From PLGF01 sp052139695 (GTDB lineage: Bacteria > Verrucomicrobiota > Verrucomicrobiia > Limisphaerales > Palsa-1400): 64,000 nt of DNA. Shown here one piece after another: positions 7,627 through 15,812 of the stretch. Location of the stretch: assembly GCA_052139695.1 (NCBI GenBank), contig JBKQWF010000106.1:1-64000 (forward strand), read 5' to 3'. Numbering within the stretch: position 1 is the first letter of the stretch; the number at the start of each line of letters is the position of its first letter. Position numbers and translations under genes: made by a program. The notes beneath the pieces were generated by a model, which ran no database searches, was not told where the DNA came from, and saw only the letters and a program-made list of their open reading frames with translations.

Positions 7627-9297
7627 TCAGATTCCCGCCCTGGCTTGGGCAAAGAGCTTCCGTTCTTCGGGCAGAAGGGTGGCCTTGGAAGTCCAATCGA
7701 GGTAAATCCTGGCTTTGGCAACATCGCCCGTCGCCTTGAGAATGATACCGTAGTAGCCCGCGGTGGTTGGCCTCTCGAGGTCCTTGGGCGCGACTTTCTG
7801 CATCACTTTCAGCGCCTCAATCTTCTTCCCCTGCGCGTAGAGAGAGAAGGCATAGGTGCAGGCAAAGAACGAATTGGTGGGGGATTGCTGATAGACTTCC
7901 CGCGCCAGATCGTAAGGTTTCAATTCCTTCGCGTCCAGGAGCAGGGCGGTCATGGCCAGATTGTTCTTGGCAATCGGATCCGAAGGAGTTCGCTTCAATT
8001 CCTGAGTGAAAAGTTGCATCAACGACCGCGTCTGGCCGCCGGCAAACAAGGTCTGGGCCAGCGACTGCGCCGCCCATTTCTCCTGGGGATACCGGTTCAC
8101 GATGGTCCAAAGCAGATCTTCCCCTTCATTGACCCATTTCCACTGCGCAGCCAACCGCAGGAGCATGACCAGGCTCTGCTTTTGGTCATTGGCTGATTTA
8201 AGCGCCTGATTCCACTCGGTTTTCGCGCTGTCGGCCAATTCCTGCCCGCGCAAGGACCGGCTCAGAAAGGCGTGACGGAGGAACTCCAGCTCGGCCCAGC
8301 GCTGTCGTTCAAGCCAGGCTTGGAGCCCTCGCCAATCTTGCGAAGCGGCGTAACACTCGGCGACCAGAAGCGTCGTCGGCTGGTTTGTCTGCATGTTCAG
8401 TGGGAGGCTGCGCAGCCAGGCCAAAGCGTCTTTCGGCGAGGTTTTAGCCATCTCCCATTTTCCCAGCTCGTAAATCTTGCTTTGATTCGTTGCGGCTTCG
8501 CGCTGGCAATTGGCCAGCTCTGGCTTGAAACCCGCATTCTCGCTCTCCAGCATGATCTCCAACCGCAGGACCCGGTCCGAGAATGCGGAATTGGTCTCCT
8601 GGATCAATTGCTTGGAGAGCGCAAGACCGGCGTCCGGATGTTTGTGACCCATGGCATCCAGGGTCAACTCACGCAAGGCCTGGCATCGCAGGTTGGAATT
8701 GGTGCGGTTGGACGCAAGGCGTTGCAGCGTGATTCGGGCTTCCTGCAAATCCAGCGTGTTGGTTCCGTGCAAACGGACAACGGATAGATTCAGTTGTGGG
8801 GCAGGGTTTTGAGGATCGAGTCGAGAAGCTTCAAGAAAGTGCGCCTCAGCCTCGGCGGGTTTGTTTGCGGCAACGGCCACCGTGCCGGCAATGTTGTGGT
8901 ACGCGGCCGTTGCCTTCCCCGCGACATCCACTCCTTCCAGGGCGTTGGTAGCGGACGCGTAATCACGAAAGGTCAGGGCGGTTTGCGCCAGCGCGAGCCT
9001 GTCTTCAAGTGAATGAGGGGCAAGATCCACCACCCGGCTGCGCCACAACAGCGCGCTGGGCGAACGGGCCGCATCGGTAAGCTGTGCCATCATCCGGGTG
9101 GCATCCAGGTTGTTGACGTCCGACCGGAGGACCGCCTGCACGGAGAGCGTGGCATTTCGCGCGTCGGATTTTGCCAGGAACTCGTGGGCAAGGCTCATCA
9201 AGTGTTTATTCTTCTCAACTCTATATCCGCGATAGGCCGCGTAGCCGGCCAATAAGACCGCGATACAGCAAAAAAGGATTATCAGCAATTTACGCAT
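7627..9297 (-). CDS. TPR-repeat protein of the exopolysaccharide locus
   Basis: A 556-residue protein with an N-terminal membrane segment or uncleaved signal (residues 3-22, RKLLIILFCCIAVLLAGYAAY) and then tetratricopeptide-like helix pairs through the rest, for example PAEAEAHFLEASRLDPQNPAPQLNLS and the final AKARIYLDWTSKA. Long TPR proteins of this type accompany exosortase/EPS loci. A clear AGGAG lies about eight bases before the ATG. It follows the sugar-phosphate transferase gene after only 16 bases, so it is the last gene of that operon. Role probably in assembly or protein-protein contacts. Confidence 0.75.
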   Translation of the reverse strand: MRKLLIILFCCIAVLLAGYAAYRGYRVEKNKHLMSLAHEFLAKSDARNATLSVQAVLRSDVNNLDATRMMAQLTDAARSPSALLWRSRVVDLAPHSLEDRLALAQTALTFRDYASATNALEGVDVAGKATAAYHNIAGTVAVAANKPAEAEAHFLEASRLDPQNPAPQLNLSVVRLHGTNTLDLQEARITLQRLASNRTNSNLRCQALRELTLDAMGHKHPDAGLALSKQLIQETNSAFSDRVLRLEIMLESENAGFKPELANCQREAATNQSKIYELGKWEMAKTSPKDALAWLRSLPLNMQTNQPTTLLVAECYAASQDWRGLQAWLERQRWAELEFLRHAFLSRSLRGQELADSAKTEWNQALKSANDQKQSLVMLLRLAAQWKWVNEGEDLLWTIVNRYPQEKWAAQSLAQTLFAGGQTRSLMQLFTQELKRTPSDPIAKNNLAMTALLLDAKELKPYDLAREVYQQSPTNSFFACTYAFSLYAQGKKIEALKVMQKVAPKDLERPTTAGYYGIILKATGDVAKARIYLDWTSKATLLPEERKLFAQARAGI

Positions 9298-9313
9298 ACT
9301 CTACTCCTGCATC

Positions 9314-11230
9314 TTAATGAATTTCACTAATTCGACGCGTGTGCTCATCCGGCGCGGGAACTACATCCAGCATCCGGCTCCCAAAGCGCCAATCCCAGAG
9401 ACGCAGGCCATGGTGCGCCGCCATTTTCTGTGCCGCCAGGAGTGATTCGGGCCCTAGCGCCGCCGTGATAATCAGGCCGGTGATGCGGTGATGGGAGATA
9501 AGCTGCGGCAAGTCGCGCATCCCCCCCAGCACCAAGTGCCCATAAACATACTTGAAATGCAAGGCTGGCTCATCGTCAATCAACCCGATGACGGCCCGCT
9601 GATCAAAGCTGCTGGAATTGTGAAAGCCGCGTTCCTTGAGAAAAAGCTGGCAGCGCCCGCCCGCGCCGTAGAGCACCACCCGCTCCGGCGCGGCGCCAGA
9701 GCTGCTGGCGGACTTCAAATAAAGCACACACTCCTCGACGCAGCGATAAAACACCCTGACGAGGATCATGGCGCCATGGCCGAACGCGGCGATTACCAAG
9801 GCGCGTAGGAAAAACTTCGATACGTTGGAGGGATCCAGGAGAAGCGCGAGCCCCAAGCTGAAAAACAAACCGGCCTGAAGCGTGAACCAGAGCAGCAATA
9901 TGTCAAGAATTCGCACGCGGGTCCAGACCGTTATATAGACGCGCGACACGGCCAGGAGGCAAAATGTGGGCGTGACCCAAATGGGAAGGTCCAGAAACCA
10001 GGACCTCCAAAACCCCGTCGGCGTGGGCTCGAACACGAGCATGGCCAGGGCCAGCGCGCCCGCCAGGCAAAAGGCGTCCCACAAAGGATACGCCAGCGCC
10101 TTCGGCAAGGAATGGGTCGGACGGCGCAAGCCGGTCAGCAGAGCCCGGCCCGTTTCGCGCAATTCGATCACCGCCATGTGGCGCAAGAGCACAAAAACAC
10201 ACACCAGCAGGGCCAGCAGGAATATGCCGGAGGCGTATGACCTGAAAACCGTCAGCGCCAGGCCAAAGACAATGAGGACCGCGTTCGTCACGAAAAGAAC
10301 CATCGCCACCTGGCGCGTGCCCAGCCCGGCCTTGGCCAACCGGTGGTGCAAATGTTCCAGGTCCGCGGTCATGACTCCGCTCTTCTTCCGGGCGCCCGGC
10401 TCCTGGCCCATCACCATGCGCCGCACGGACCTTCGCCAGATGGCCAGCAGGGCGTCGTAGATCGGCACTCCCAGGATCAGCAACGGGATCGTCATCGAAA
10501 GAAAGAAAGTGTTTTTGGTTAATGTCTGGAGGGAGACAAGACCCAGAATTAGCCCGATGGACATGCTGCCGGTGTCGCCAAGAAAAATGGTCGCTGGATG
10601 GAAATTATACCGCAGGAACGCCAGGCAAGCGCCCATCAAAGCGACCAGCAGCAGAATGACGCCGGGCAGTTGGCCAAGAATGAGAATCCCACACAGGCCG
10701 CTGGCGGAAATGAGGGCCAGCCCCGAGGCCAGTCCGTCCAGCCCGTCAATCAAATTGTAGGCGTTAATGACGGCCACAATCCAAACCACCACCATGGACG
10801 CATCGAGGATCGGTGGCAATTGGTAGCCAAAGAGAGCGCCAAAATGAGTACCCGAAAAAGCGATCCACAACCCGGCGACAACTTGTCCCCCCAGCTTTTG
10901 CCAAGGCCCTAATCCGCGAATATCATCCAGCAGTCCGACCGCCAGCAAGGTCAGCGAAGAGGGAAGGAAGGTCTTCCACCAATGGAGGTCAAAACCGCCG
11001 GGCCGTCCGGGCCCCGGGAAGGAAAGCGCCACCAGACAGGCGGCATAAATTCCGAGAACGACCGCCAGACCGCCGCCCCGTGCCGTTGGATGTTTGTGCG
11101 GTCGCCGTTCATTCGGCCAATCGACCACGCCGAACCGCACGGCCACGGACCGGACCACCGGCGTCAGGAGATAAGTGACGACGAACCCCGTCAGAAAGAC
11201 CGCGATATATTTGTCAAATCTGCCGAACAT
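9314..11230 (-). CDS. Polyprenyl-phosphate sugar-phosphate transferase with C-terminal membrane/Rossmann module
   Basis: The first ~330 residues are a WecA/TagO/MraY-type enzyme, which moves a HexNAc-1-phosphate from UDP-sugar to undecaprenyl phosphate and so starts polymer synthesis. Motifs in order: KHPTARGGG (47-54), LLDD (100-103), the NLIDGLDGLA loop (159-168), FLGDTGSM (216-223) and HLHHRL (293-298). About ten membrane helices. From ~336 a second module begins: four more membrane helices, then a CoA-binding-like Rossmann segment (VVLYGAGGRCQLFLKERGF, VIGLIDDEP), resembling the sensor half of PglD/CapD-type proteins. The same module is fused to the neighbouring glycosyltransferase. The catalytic residues look intact. 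Confidence 0.88.
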   Translation of the reverse strand: MFGRFDKYIAVFLTGFVVTYLLTPVVRSVAVRFGVVDWPNERRPHKHPTARGGGLAVVLGIYAACLVALSFPGPGRPGGFDLHWWKTFLPSSLTLLAVGLLDDIRGLGPWQKLGGQVVAGLWIAFSGTHFGALFGYQLPPILDASMVVVWIVAVINAYNLIDGLDGLASGLALISASGLCGILILGQLPGVILLLVALMGACLAFLRYNFHPATIFLGDTGSMSIGLILGLVSLQTLTKNTFFLSMTIPLLILGVPIYDALLAIWRRSVRRMVMGQEPGARKKSGVMTADLEHLHHRLAKAGLGTRQVAMVLFVTNAVLIVFGLALTVFRSYASGIFLLALLVCVFVLLRHMAVIELRETGRALLTGLRRPTHSLPKALAYPLWDAFCLAGALALAMLVFEPTPTGFWRSWFLDLPIWVTPTFCLLAVSRVYITVWTRVRILDILLLWFTLQAGLFFSLGLALLLDPSNVSKFFLRALVIAAFGHGAMILVRVFYRCVEECVLYLKSASSSGAAPERVVLYGAGGRCQLFLKERGFHNSSSFDQRAVIGLIDDEPALHFKYVYGHLVLGGMRDLPQLISHHRITGLIITAALGPESLLAAQKMAAHHGLRLWDWRFGSRMLDVVPAPDEHTRRISEIH

Positions 11231-11239
11231 CTAATTAAA

Positions 11240-11290
11240 AGCTGAAATCCTGAAATCCTGAAAACTGAAATCGGAAATCCCCGTTGATTT
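11240..11290. repeat. Degenerate CTGAAA-type repeat array
   Basis: Tandem variants of a 7-8 base unit around CTGAAA fill the gap between the transferase and the glycosyltransferase fusion. This is the first of many such arrays in 11-25 kb and 37-42 kb. Confidence 0.7.
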
Positions 11291-13443
11291 CACGCCATCT
11301 CGTGAGCCGCGGTCTCCAAAGGGACCGCGTCCAGCGTCTGCGTCTCAAAACGCCACTCCCACAGCTTCAGTCCATGTTGAGACGCCAGTTCCTTTGCCGC
11401 TAATAGGGATTCGGGCCTCAGCGCCGTGGTGATGACGAGACCGGTAAGCCGGTGATGAGGGATGAGTCGCGGCAAGTCGCGCACTCCACCCAGCACCCTG
11501 TAACCATAGACCCATTTGAAGTGCAAAGCCGGCTCATCGTCAATCAATCCGAGGATCGCCCGCTGGTCAAAGGTGCTGGAGTTGTAGAAGCCCCGTTCCT
11601 TAAGAAAAAGTTGGCAGCGTCCTCCGGCGCCGTAGAGCGCCACCCGCTCCGGGCCGGGATTGACGTTCGTGGCGGACCTTAAGTAAAGCATCATTTCCTC
11701 CACACAGCGATAAAATATCCTGGTGAAGAGGATGACGCCATGACCCAGCGTGGCGATGACCAGCGCCCGCACAAAACACTTCGCAATGCTGGAAGGATCG
11801 ATGAGCAGCGCGATCGCCGAACTAAGAAGCAAACCGGCCTGGAGTGTGAAGAGGAGCATCAGCACATCGAGAATTCGCGCGCGCGTCCAGACGGTGATAT
11901 AGACGCGCGACACCGCCAGCAGGCACAGCGTGGGCGTGACCCAAATGGGAAGATCCAGAAACCACGAATGCCAGAGTCTCTCCTGCCCAGGCTCGAATAC
12001 TTTCATCGCCAGCGCCAGGGCCCCCGCCAGGCAAAGGCCGTCCCACAAAGGATACGCCAGCGCCTTGGGCAGAGAATCGGTCGGGCGGCGCAAGCGTGTC
12101 AAGAAGACCCGGCCCGTTTCGCGCAATTCGATCACCGAGATGTAGCGCAGGAGCGCGTAGCCGAAGGCCAGCAGGGCCAGCAGGAAAGTCCCGGAGACTT
12201 TCTTTACGTCTGCCTGTTGCTTTTCCGCGGCAACGCCTCCCTCCAATAATCGGGCGATCTGCGCGCAATTCTCTAACATGCGAAAATTCTTCAGGGCGAA
12301 GGCGAGCGCCGCCCTGCCGCGCCGCTGGCGTTCCTCGGGATTGAGGGCCTGCCTGATCGCGTTCAACAAACCCTCCACATCACCTTCATGAACCACCCAG
12401 CCTCCTCCTGACTCCTGAATCCACGCCGCGGTTTCGCATTGGCTCCCCCCAACGAAAAGCACCGGCCGGGCCACGGCGAAACTTGCCTGGATTTTGCTGG
12501 GAACCATGAGTCCCTGCCACTCAGGATCCAGGCTGGCCAGATGAACGTCCGCCGCGCAAAGATGGGCGCGCAACTGGCTCTGCGGCACGTAGCCCAGGAA
12601 CTCGATCCGTGCTGCCGGCTGGGCCTGGGCGAAGGCCTCTATTTCCTGCCGGCGTTTGCCGCCTCCGCTGAAGACCCAGCGCGGTCCGGATGCGCCAAGC
12701 CGCCTGGCTGCCTCAAGGAATTCGGCGAACCGATGCCCCACACCCATGTTGCCGGAATAGAGAAAAACCACATCCCCTGCTCCCCAGCCGCGCTCGGCTC
12801 GCAAGGGATTGGTTTCATTCTCCGGCCAGGGGGTCAGCTCAGGATCGCTCCAAAGTGGAATTCCGGCCACGGCCAGCTCTGAAGCTCCGCGCCCGGTATA
12901 AGCCGCCACCTTTTCCGCCATTTTTGAACCCAGGGAAATAATGGCTTCCGCTCCCAGCAACTGGAAGCTCGTCAAATTCCGCAGCAGGCGAGAAATGAAT
13001 CCATCTTCTTGTTCAATGTTGTGGGCGAAGATCACATCGGGATAAAGGTCCATGATCCAATGGGCATGGCGGCATCCGCGTTGGGCGGCGGCCGCTTTCC
13101 CCAGCAGACTGATATAGGGAGGGGTGGTCAGTGACAGGATCAAGTCCGGCTTGCTGCTGTCCATGAAAAGTTGCGTGGCCAGCAAACCATAAAAAGAACC
13201 ATAGTCCGCCATTTTACCCACGAACCCGCTCCGGCCAAACCCAGTGGCCGGCAGCCGCGTCACCATGACCCCGTCCATCACTTCCCGACGCGGAAAGGAA
13301 TGCTTGCCGTCGTAGGAGCGTTGCGAGGAGATGACTTTGACCTGATGCCCGCGCCGCACAAGTTCCCGCGCCAGCCCATGCAGGTACCAACCCGTTGGCG
13401 CGAGGTCCGGCGGATAAAACTGGTTAAGGAGCAGAAATCTCAT
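11290..13443 (-). CDS. Glycosyltransferase (GT4, WbuB-like) fused to membrane/Rossmann module
   Basis: Residues 1-~410 are a GT-B glycosyltransferase of family 4: NQFYPPDLAPTG start, DLYPDVIFAHNI, the VVFLYSGNMGVGH strand opening the C-terminal Rossmann, and the PSKIQASFAVARPVLFVG...E donor-site region. After a short linker (~415-425) the chain continues for ~300 residues with the same four-helix membrane plus Rossmann module found at the end of the preceding enzyme. The two copies agree over nearly every stretch, for example YPLWDxxCLAGALALAM and FYNSSTFDQRAILGLIDDEP. A duplicated module has been attached to a different enzyme. Start 13443 (MRFLLLNQF) fits the family; 13452 is three codons upstream. 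Confidence 0.88.
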   Translation of the reverse strand: MRFLLLNQFYPPDLAPTGWYLHGLARELVRRGHQVKVISSQRSYDGKHSFPRREVMDGVMVTRLPATGFGRSGFVGKMADYGSFYGLLATQLFMDSSKPDLILSLTTPPYISLLGKAAAAQRGCRHAHWIMDLYPDVIFAHNIEQEDGFISRLLRNLTSFQLLGAEAIISLGSKMAEKVAAYTGRGASELAVAGIPLWSDPELTPWPENETNPLRAERGWGAGDVVFLYSGNMGVGHRFAEFLEAARRLGASGPRWVFSGGGKRRQEIEAFAQAQPAARIEFLGYVPQSQLRAHLCAADVHLASLDPEWQGLMVPSKIQASFAVARPVLFVGGSQCETAAWIQESGGGWVVHEGDVEGLLNAIRQALNPEERQRRGRAALAFALKNFRMLENCAQIARLLEGGVAAEKQQADVKKVSGTFLLALLAFGYALLRYISVIELRETGRVFLTRLRRPTDSLPKALAYPLWDGLCLAGALALAMKVFEPGQERLWHSWFLDLPIWVTPTLCLLAVSRVYITVWTRARILDVLMLLFTLQAGLLLSSAIALLIDPSSIAKCFVRALVIATLGHGVILFTRIFYRCVEEMMLYLRSATNVNPGPERVALYGAGGRCQLFLKERGFYNSSTFDQRAILGLIDDEPALHFKWVYGYRVLGGVRDLPRLIPHHRLTGLVITTALRPESLLAAKELASQHGLKLWEWRFETQTLDAVPLETAAHEMA

Positions 13444-13463
13444 GAACTGCAAAGTCTCAAGTC

Positions 13464-14384
13464 TTAAGTTGCAGCGGGGAGCGCGACCGTCTCGGTCGCA
13501 GCGGTTGGCGTCTCGCCGACCGCATCTTTCCTTCCGGGGAGCGCGGTCGATTTATCCGCCGTAGATCCTTCGGGAGCGATGGAGGACCCGACCGCCACCG
13601 TCGGAGTCCCGCCAACGGTAGATTTCCTCTGACCAATTTCACCATTGGAGTGAGTCATCGAGCGTCTCGCTAATGATTCAGTTTCTGGTTTGACTGGGTT
13701 TGACTGGCTTTGACCGGACGACTCTTCCTTATCAAGTTTTGGCAGCGGCAAGTCGCTTTCAACAGCGGTAATATACTGCGCAATCTTTTTGCCGGTTTCG
13801 CCGCCTCCAAAAAGCGGGGCTAGAGCCTGTTCCCGATGGATCGCCCAAAAAGGCGCGAGCATTTTCTCCTTTATCTCCTTCATCGAGCGTTGATGTTCGT
13901 CCTCCAAATGCTGATTGTATTCGTCCTTCTGCTTGTTAGCCAAATACATGGTCCGCTGGACCAGCGCGACATCGCGGATGAGTCCCCGCAAGGTGCGCAG
14001 CTTCTCATCCGTCTTTGGATCGGCCTCGCCGTCCCAGGAACTGAGCACGGCGGCATAGCGCGTTGCCAGCATGGAAACCAAATCTCCCGCCAGCAACGGC
14101 GCATCAATGACGTCGCTCAAGTCCGTGGACCAGGCCGAAAGCTCACAAGCTTCATCGATGAATCCTTGGCGAATTTGCCATTCCCTAAAACCGCCTTGCC
14201 TCCACTCGCAAAGGTTCTGCTTGCTAACAGGCACGCCATTAAAATTGGCCTTTAAACTCTCCTGAACTTCGGGAAGGGAATTGAGCCAATCGAGGATCTT
14301 TTCGCCATCGTCGCTTTTCTCCATCCGCAGATTCAATGCATCGCGAACATCGCGCGGTAATCTTGCGATCTTTCCGTTCCTCAT
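13464..14384 (-). CDS. Mu gp27-like (DUF3486-type) DNA-binding protein
   Basis: The first ~65 residues (NGKIARLPRDVRDALNLRME, then WLNSLPEV and NLCEWRQGGFREW) match a helix-turn-helix family widespread in Verrucomicrobia that resembles Mu gp27 small-terminase-like proteins. A helical middle domain follows. The last ~80 residues are low-complexity and encoded by palindromic GACCGTCTCGGTC-type repeats (VGGTPTVAVG, VGETPTAATETVALP). The ATG at 14384 has GGAGG six bases upstream and overlaps the KTSC stop (ATGA). With its two neighbours it forms a small cassette lying inside the EPS locus. Confidence 0.7.
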   Translation of the reverse strand: MRNGKIARLPRDVRDALNLRMEKSDDGEKILDWLNSLPEVQESLKANFNGVPVSKQNLCEWRQGGFREWQIRQGFIDEACELSAWSTDLSDVIDAPLLAGDLVSMLATRYAAVLSSWDGEADPKTDEKLRTLRGLIRDVALVQRTMYLANKQKDEYNQHLEDEHQRSMKEIKEKMLAPFWAIHREQALAPLFGGGETGKKIAQYITAVESDLPLPKLDKEESSGQSQSNPVKPETESLARRSMTHSNGEIGQRKSTVGGTPTVAVGSSIAPEGSTADKSTALPGRKDAVGETPTAATETVALPAAT

Positions 14385-14584
14385 TGAATCCTCCGGCAGG
14401 GATGGCAATTGCGGATGCAGGCATGGAAATACTTGCCGTGCGAACTCGCGTTCATCAAGCCATTATATTCGGAGGAGGGAACTCCGTAGTACTCGTAAAC
14501 GCCACCGCTGTGAAAGGCGATTGTGAGCGTCCCGCTCCAGTCGTAATCAACCGCCGCCAAATCTGATGATTGCACTGCTGTCAT
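14381..14584 (-). CDS. KTSC domain protein
   Basis: A 67-residue protein with the KTSC fold: VQSSDLAAVDYDWSGTLTIA, FHSGGVYEYYGVPSSEYNGL and SSHGKYFHACIRN. The family is small, of unclear role, and often encoded near DNA-modifying or phage-like genes. Translationally coupled to the gp27-like gene by an ATGA overlap. Confidence 0.8.
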   Translation of the reverse strand: MTAVQSSDLAAVDYDWSGTLTIAFHSGGVYEYYGVPSSEYNGLMNASSHGKYFHACIRNCHPCRRIQ

Positions 14585-14657
14585 CTTGCCGCGAATTAAA
14601 ACACGGCAAAGGCAACCAGCATAAGAACCGGAGGATGGGAAAGTATTTACCCTGGTT

Positions 14658-15659
14658 TTACTTTCCCATAGGGCTGAAGAGCTTCTCGGCGATGGTCCAT
14701 CCTTCGGGCATCGTATCCGCCGATTTCCCCTTTTTATTCTTGCTCAAGCCGCAGATGGAACGGCAATGCATTTTCAGGCTTGCTTCGCTGTCCAGCGGGT
14801 ATTTGCGGTCTTCGTTAGCCAGCGGTGCGGGCAGCAGCCTGTCCAAAACTTTCAGCAGGTCTGAATACGTCCAGTTATAACGGTCCACCAAAGGCCACAA
14901 GCCGATGATGCAGGTGTCAACGGCGGGATGCGTCCACGTCCGGGGATCAGGATCGTGTTGCACCTTGCCAACCGTGCCCCAAGCTTTCAAATCCCCTTGG
15001 TGCTTCGCCGCCGCGCGTTCATGAATGCCTTGCCAGCACTTCCGATCACGGTCTGAAAACGTGGCAAGGTGTCGTTCCGCAATGCCGATGTTTGCCAAAT
15101 GGACCTTGTCAGGGTCATCGGAAAAACAGTCAGGGGCTCCATACCAAGCCGAATGTGTTCCGTAGTGCAACCTGCTTTCGATCCAGTCGCATAAACGCAA
15201 CAAATCACTCCGCGCATTTTCAGTATCCGTCGAGGTAATTGGCTCAAAGGTTCTCCGATCGAAAGCCACATTATGAAGCGTTCCATCGTGCTGCTTCTCG
15301 AGGACGAACGCTGTCAACGCTTCGTTGACTGTATAGGCATGGCACGTGTCTTCATGGCGGAAACGCCCGCAGCACGCCAGTGTGCAAACCAAAGTCTCGG
15401 GATGCTTGGGCCAGCCTTCGGGACAGATTATTTCACGCACAAGGCCCGTCTGCATTTTCTGCCGCTTCGTTGAGGGAGCGTTGGCATAGAGATCGTGTAT
15501 GGCATTGAGGCAGAGATTCAGTTTGCCCTCAAGATGGTAACAAATTTCAAAGTAAGCGTCCCCGGTTTTATCGCTGTAAGCTTCGGCTTCCGCCAGCGAT
15601 GCGAAGGTCGGAAACGGCTGCTTGTCATCTGGCTTGTTGGAGGCTTTCACGGGTCCCAC
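14658..15659 (-). CDS. Hypothetical protein of the gp27/KTSC cassette
   Basis: A 333-residue soluble protein I do not recognise. It has several Cys and His residues (VCTLACCGRFRHEDTCHAY) but no clear zinc motif, a central block (CDWIESRLHYGTHSAWYG), and a C-terminal helical part (TYSDLLKVLDRLLP). No signal peptide. It lies just upstream of the KTSC gene on the same strand, with ~75 bases between, so the three probably travel together. It interrupts the EPS gene order between the exosortase and the glycosyltransferase fusion. Confidence 0.6.
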   Translation of the reverse strand: MGPVKASNKPDDKQPFPTFASLAEAEAYSDKTGDAYFEICYHLEGKLNLCLNAIHDLYANAPSTKRQKMQTGLVREIICPEGWPKHPETLVCTLACCGRFRHEDTCHAYTVNEALTAFVLEKQHDGTLHNVAFDRRTFEPITSTDTENARSDLLRLCDWIESRLHYGTHSAWYGAPDCFSDDPDKVHLANIGIAERHLATFSDRDRKCWQGIHERAAAKHQGDLKAWGTVGKVQHDPDPRTWTHPAVDTCIIGLWPLVDRYNWTYSDLLKVLDRLLPAPLANEDRKYPLDSEASLKMHCRSICGLSKNKKGKSADTMPEGWTIAEKLFSPMGK

Positions 15660-15679
15660 TCAGTCACAACGGTTTTGCC

Positions 15680-15812
15680 AATTTCAACTTTCCGCTTTCC
15701 CAATTTCCGCTTTTTAGCTTTCCCCTTCAATGAGTATTTGGTCGGTGGTCCTTGGTCGGTGGTCTCTGGTCAGTTTTCCGCTTTTCAGCTTTTCAGCTTT
15801 TTCTTTCCACTT
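15680..15812. repeat. Mixed short-repeat array after the exosortase
   Basis: Units of TTTCCGC/TTTCAGC type and GGTCGGTGGTC units alternate, overlapping the last codons of the exosortase gene. Same repeat families as inside that gene. Confidence 0.65.

Noticed and set aside
7051..8196. 381-residue plus-strand open frame
   Set aside because: It runs antisense to the TPR gene and in another frame over the DUF6788-like gene; composition is arginine/proline-rich without a family match.
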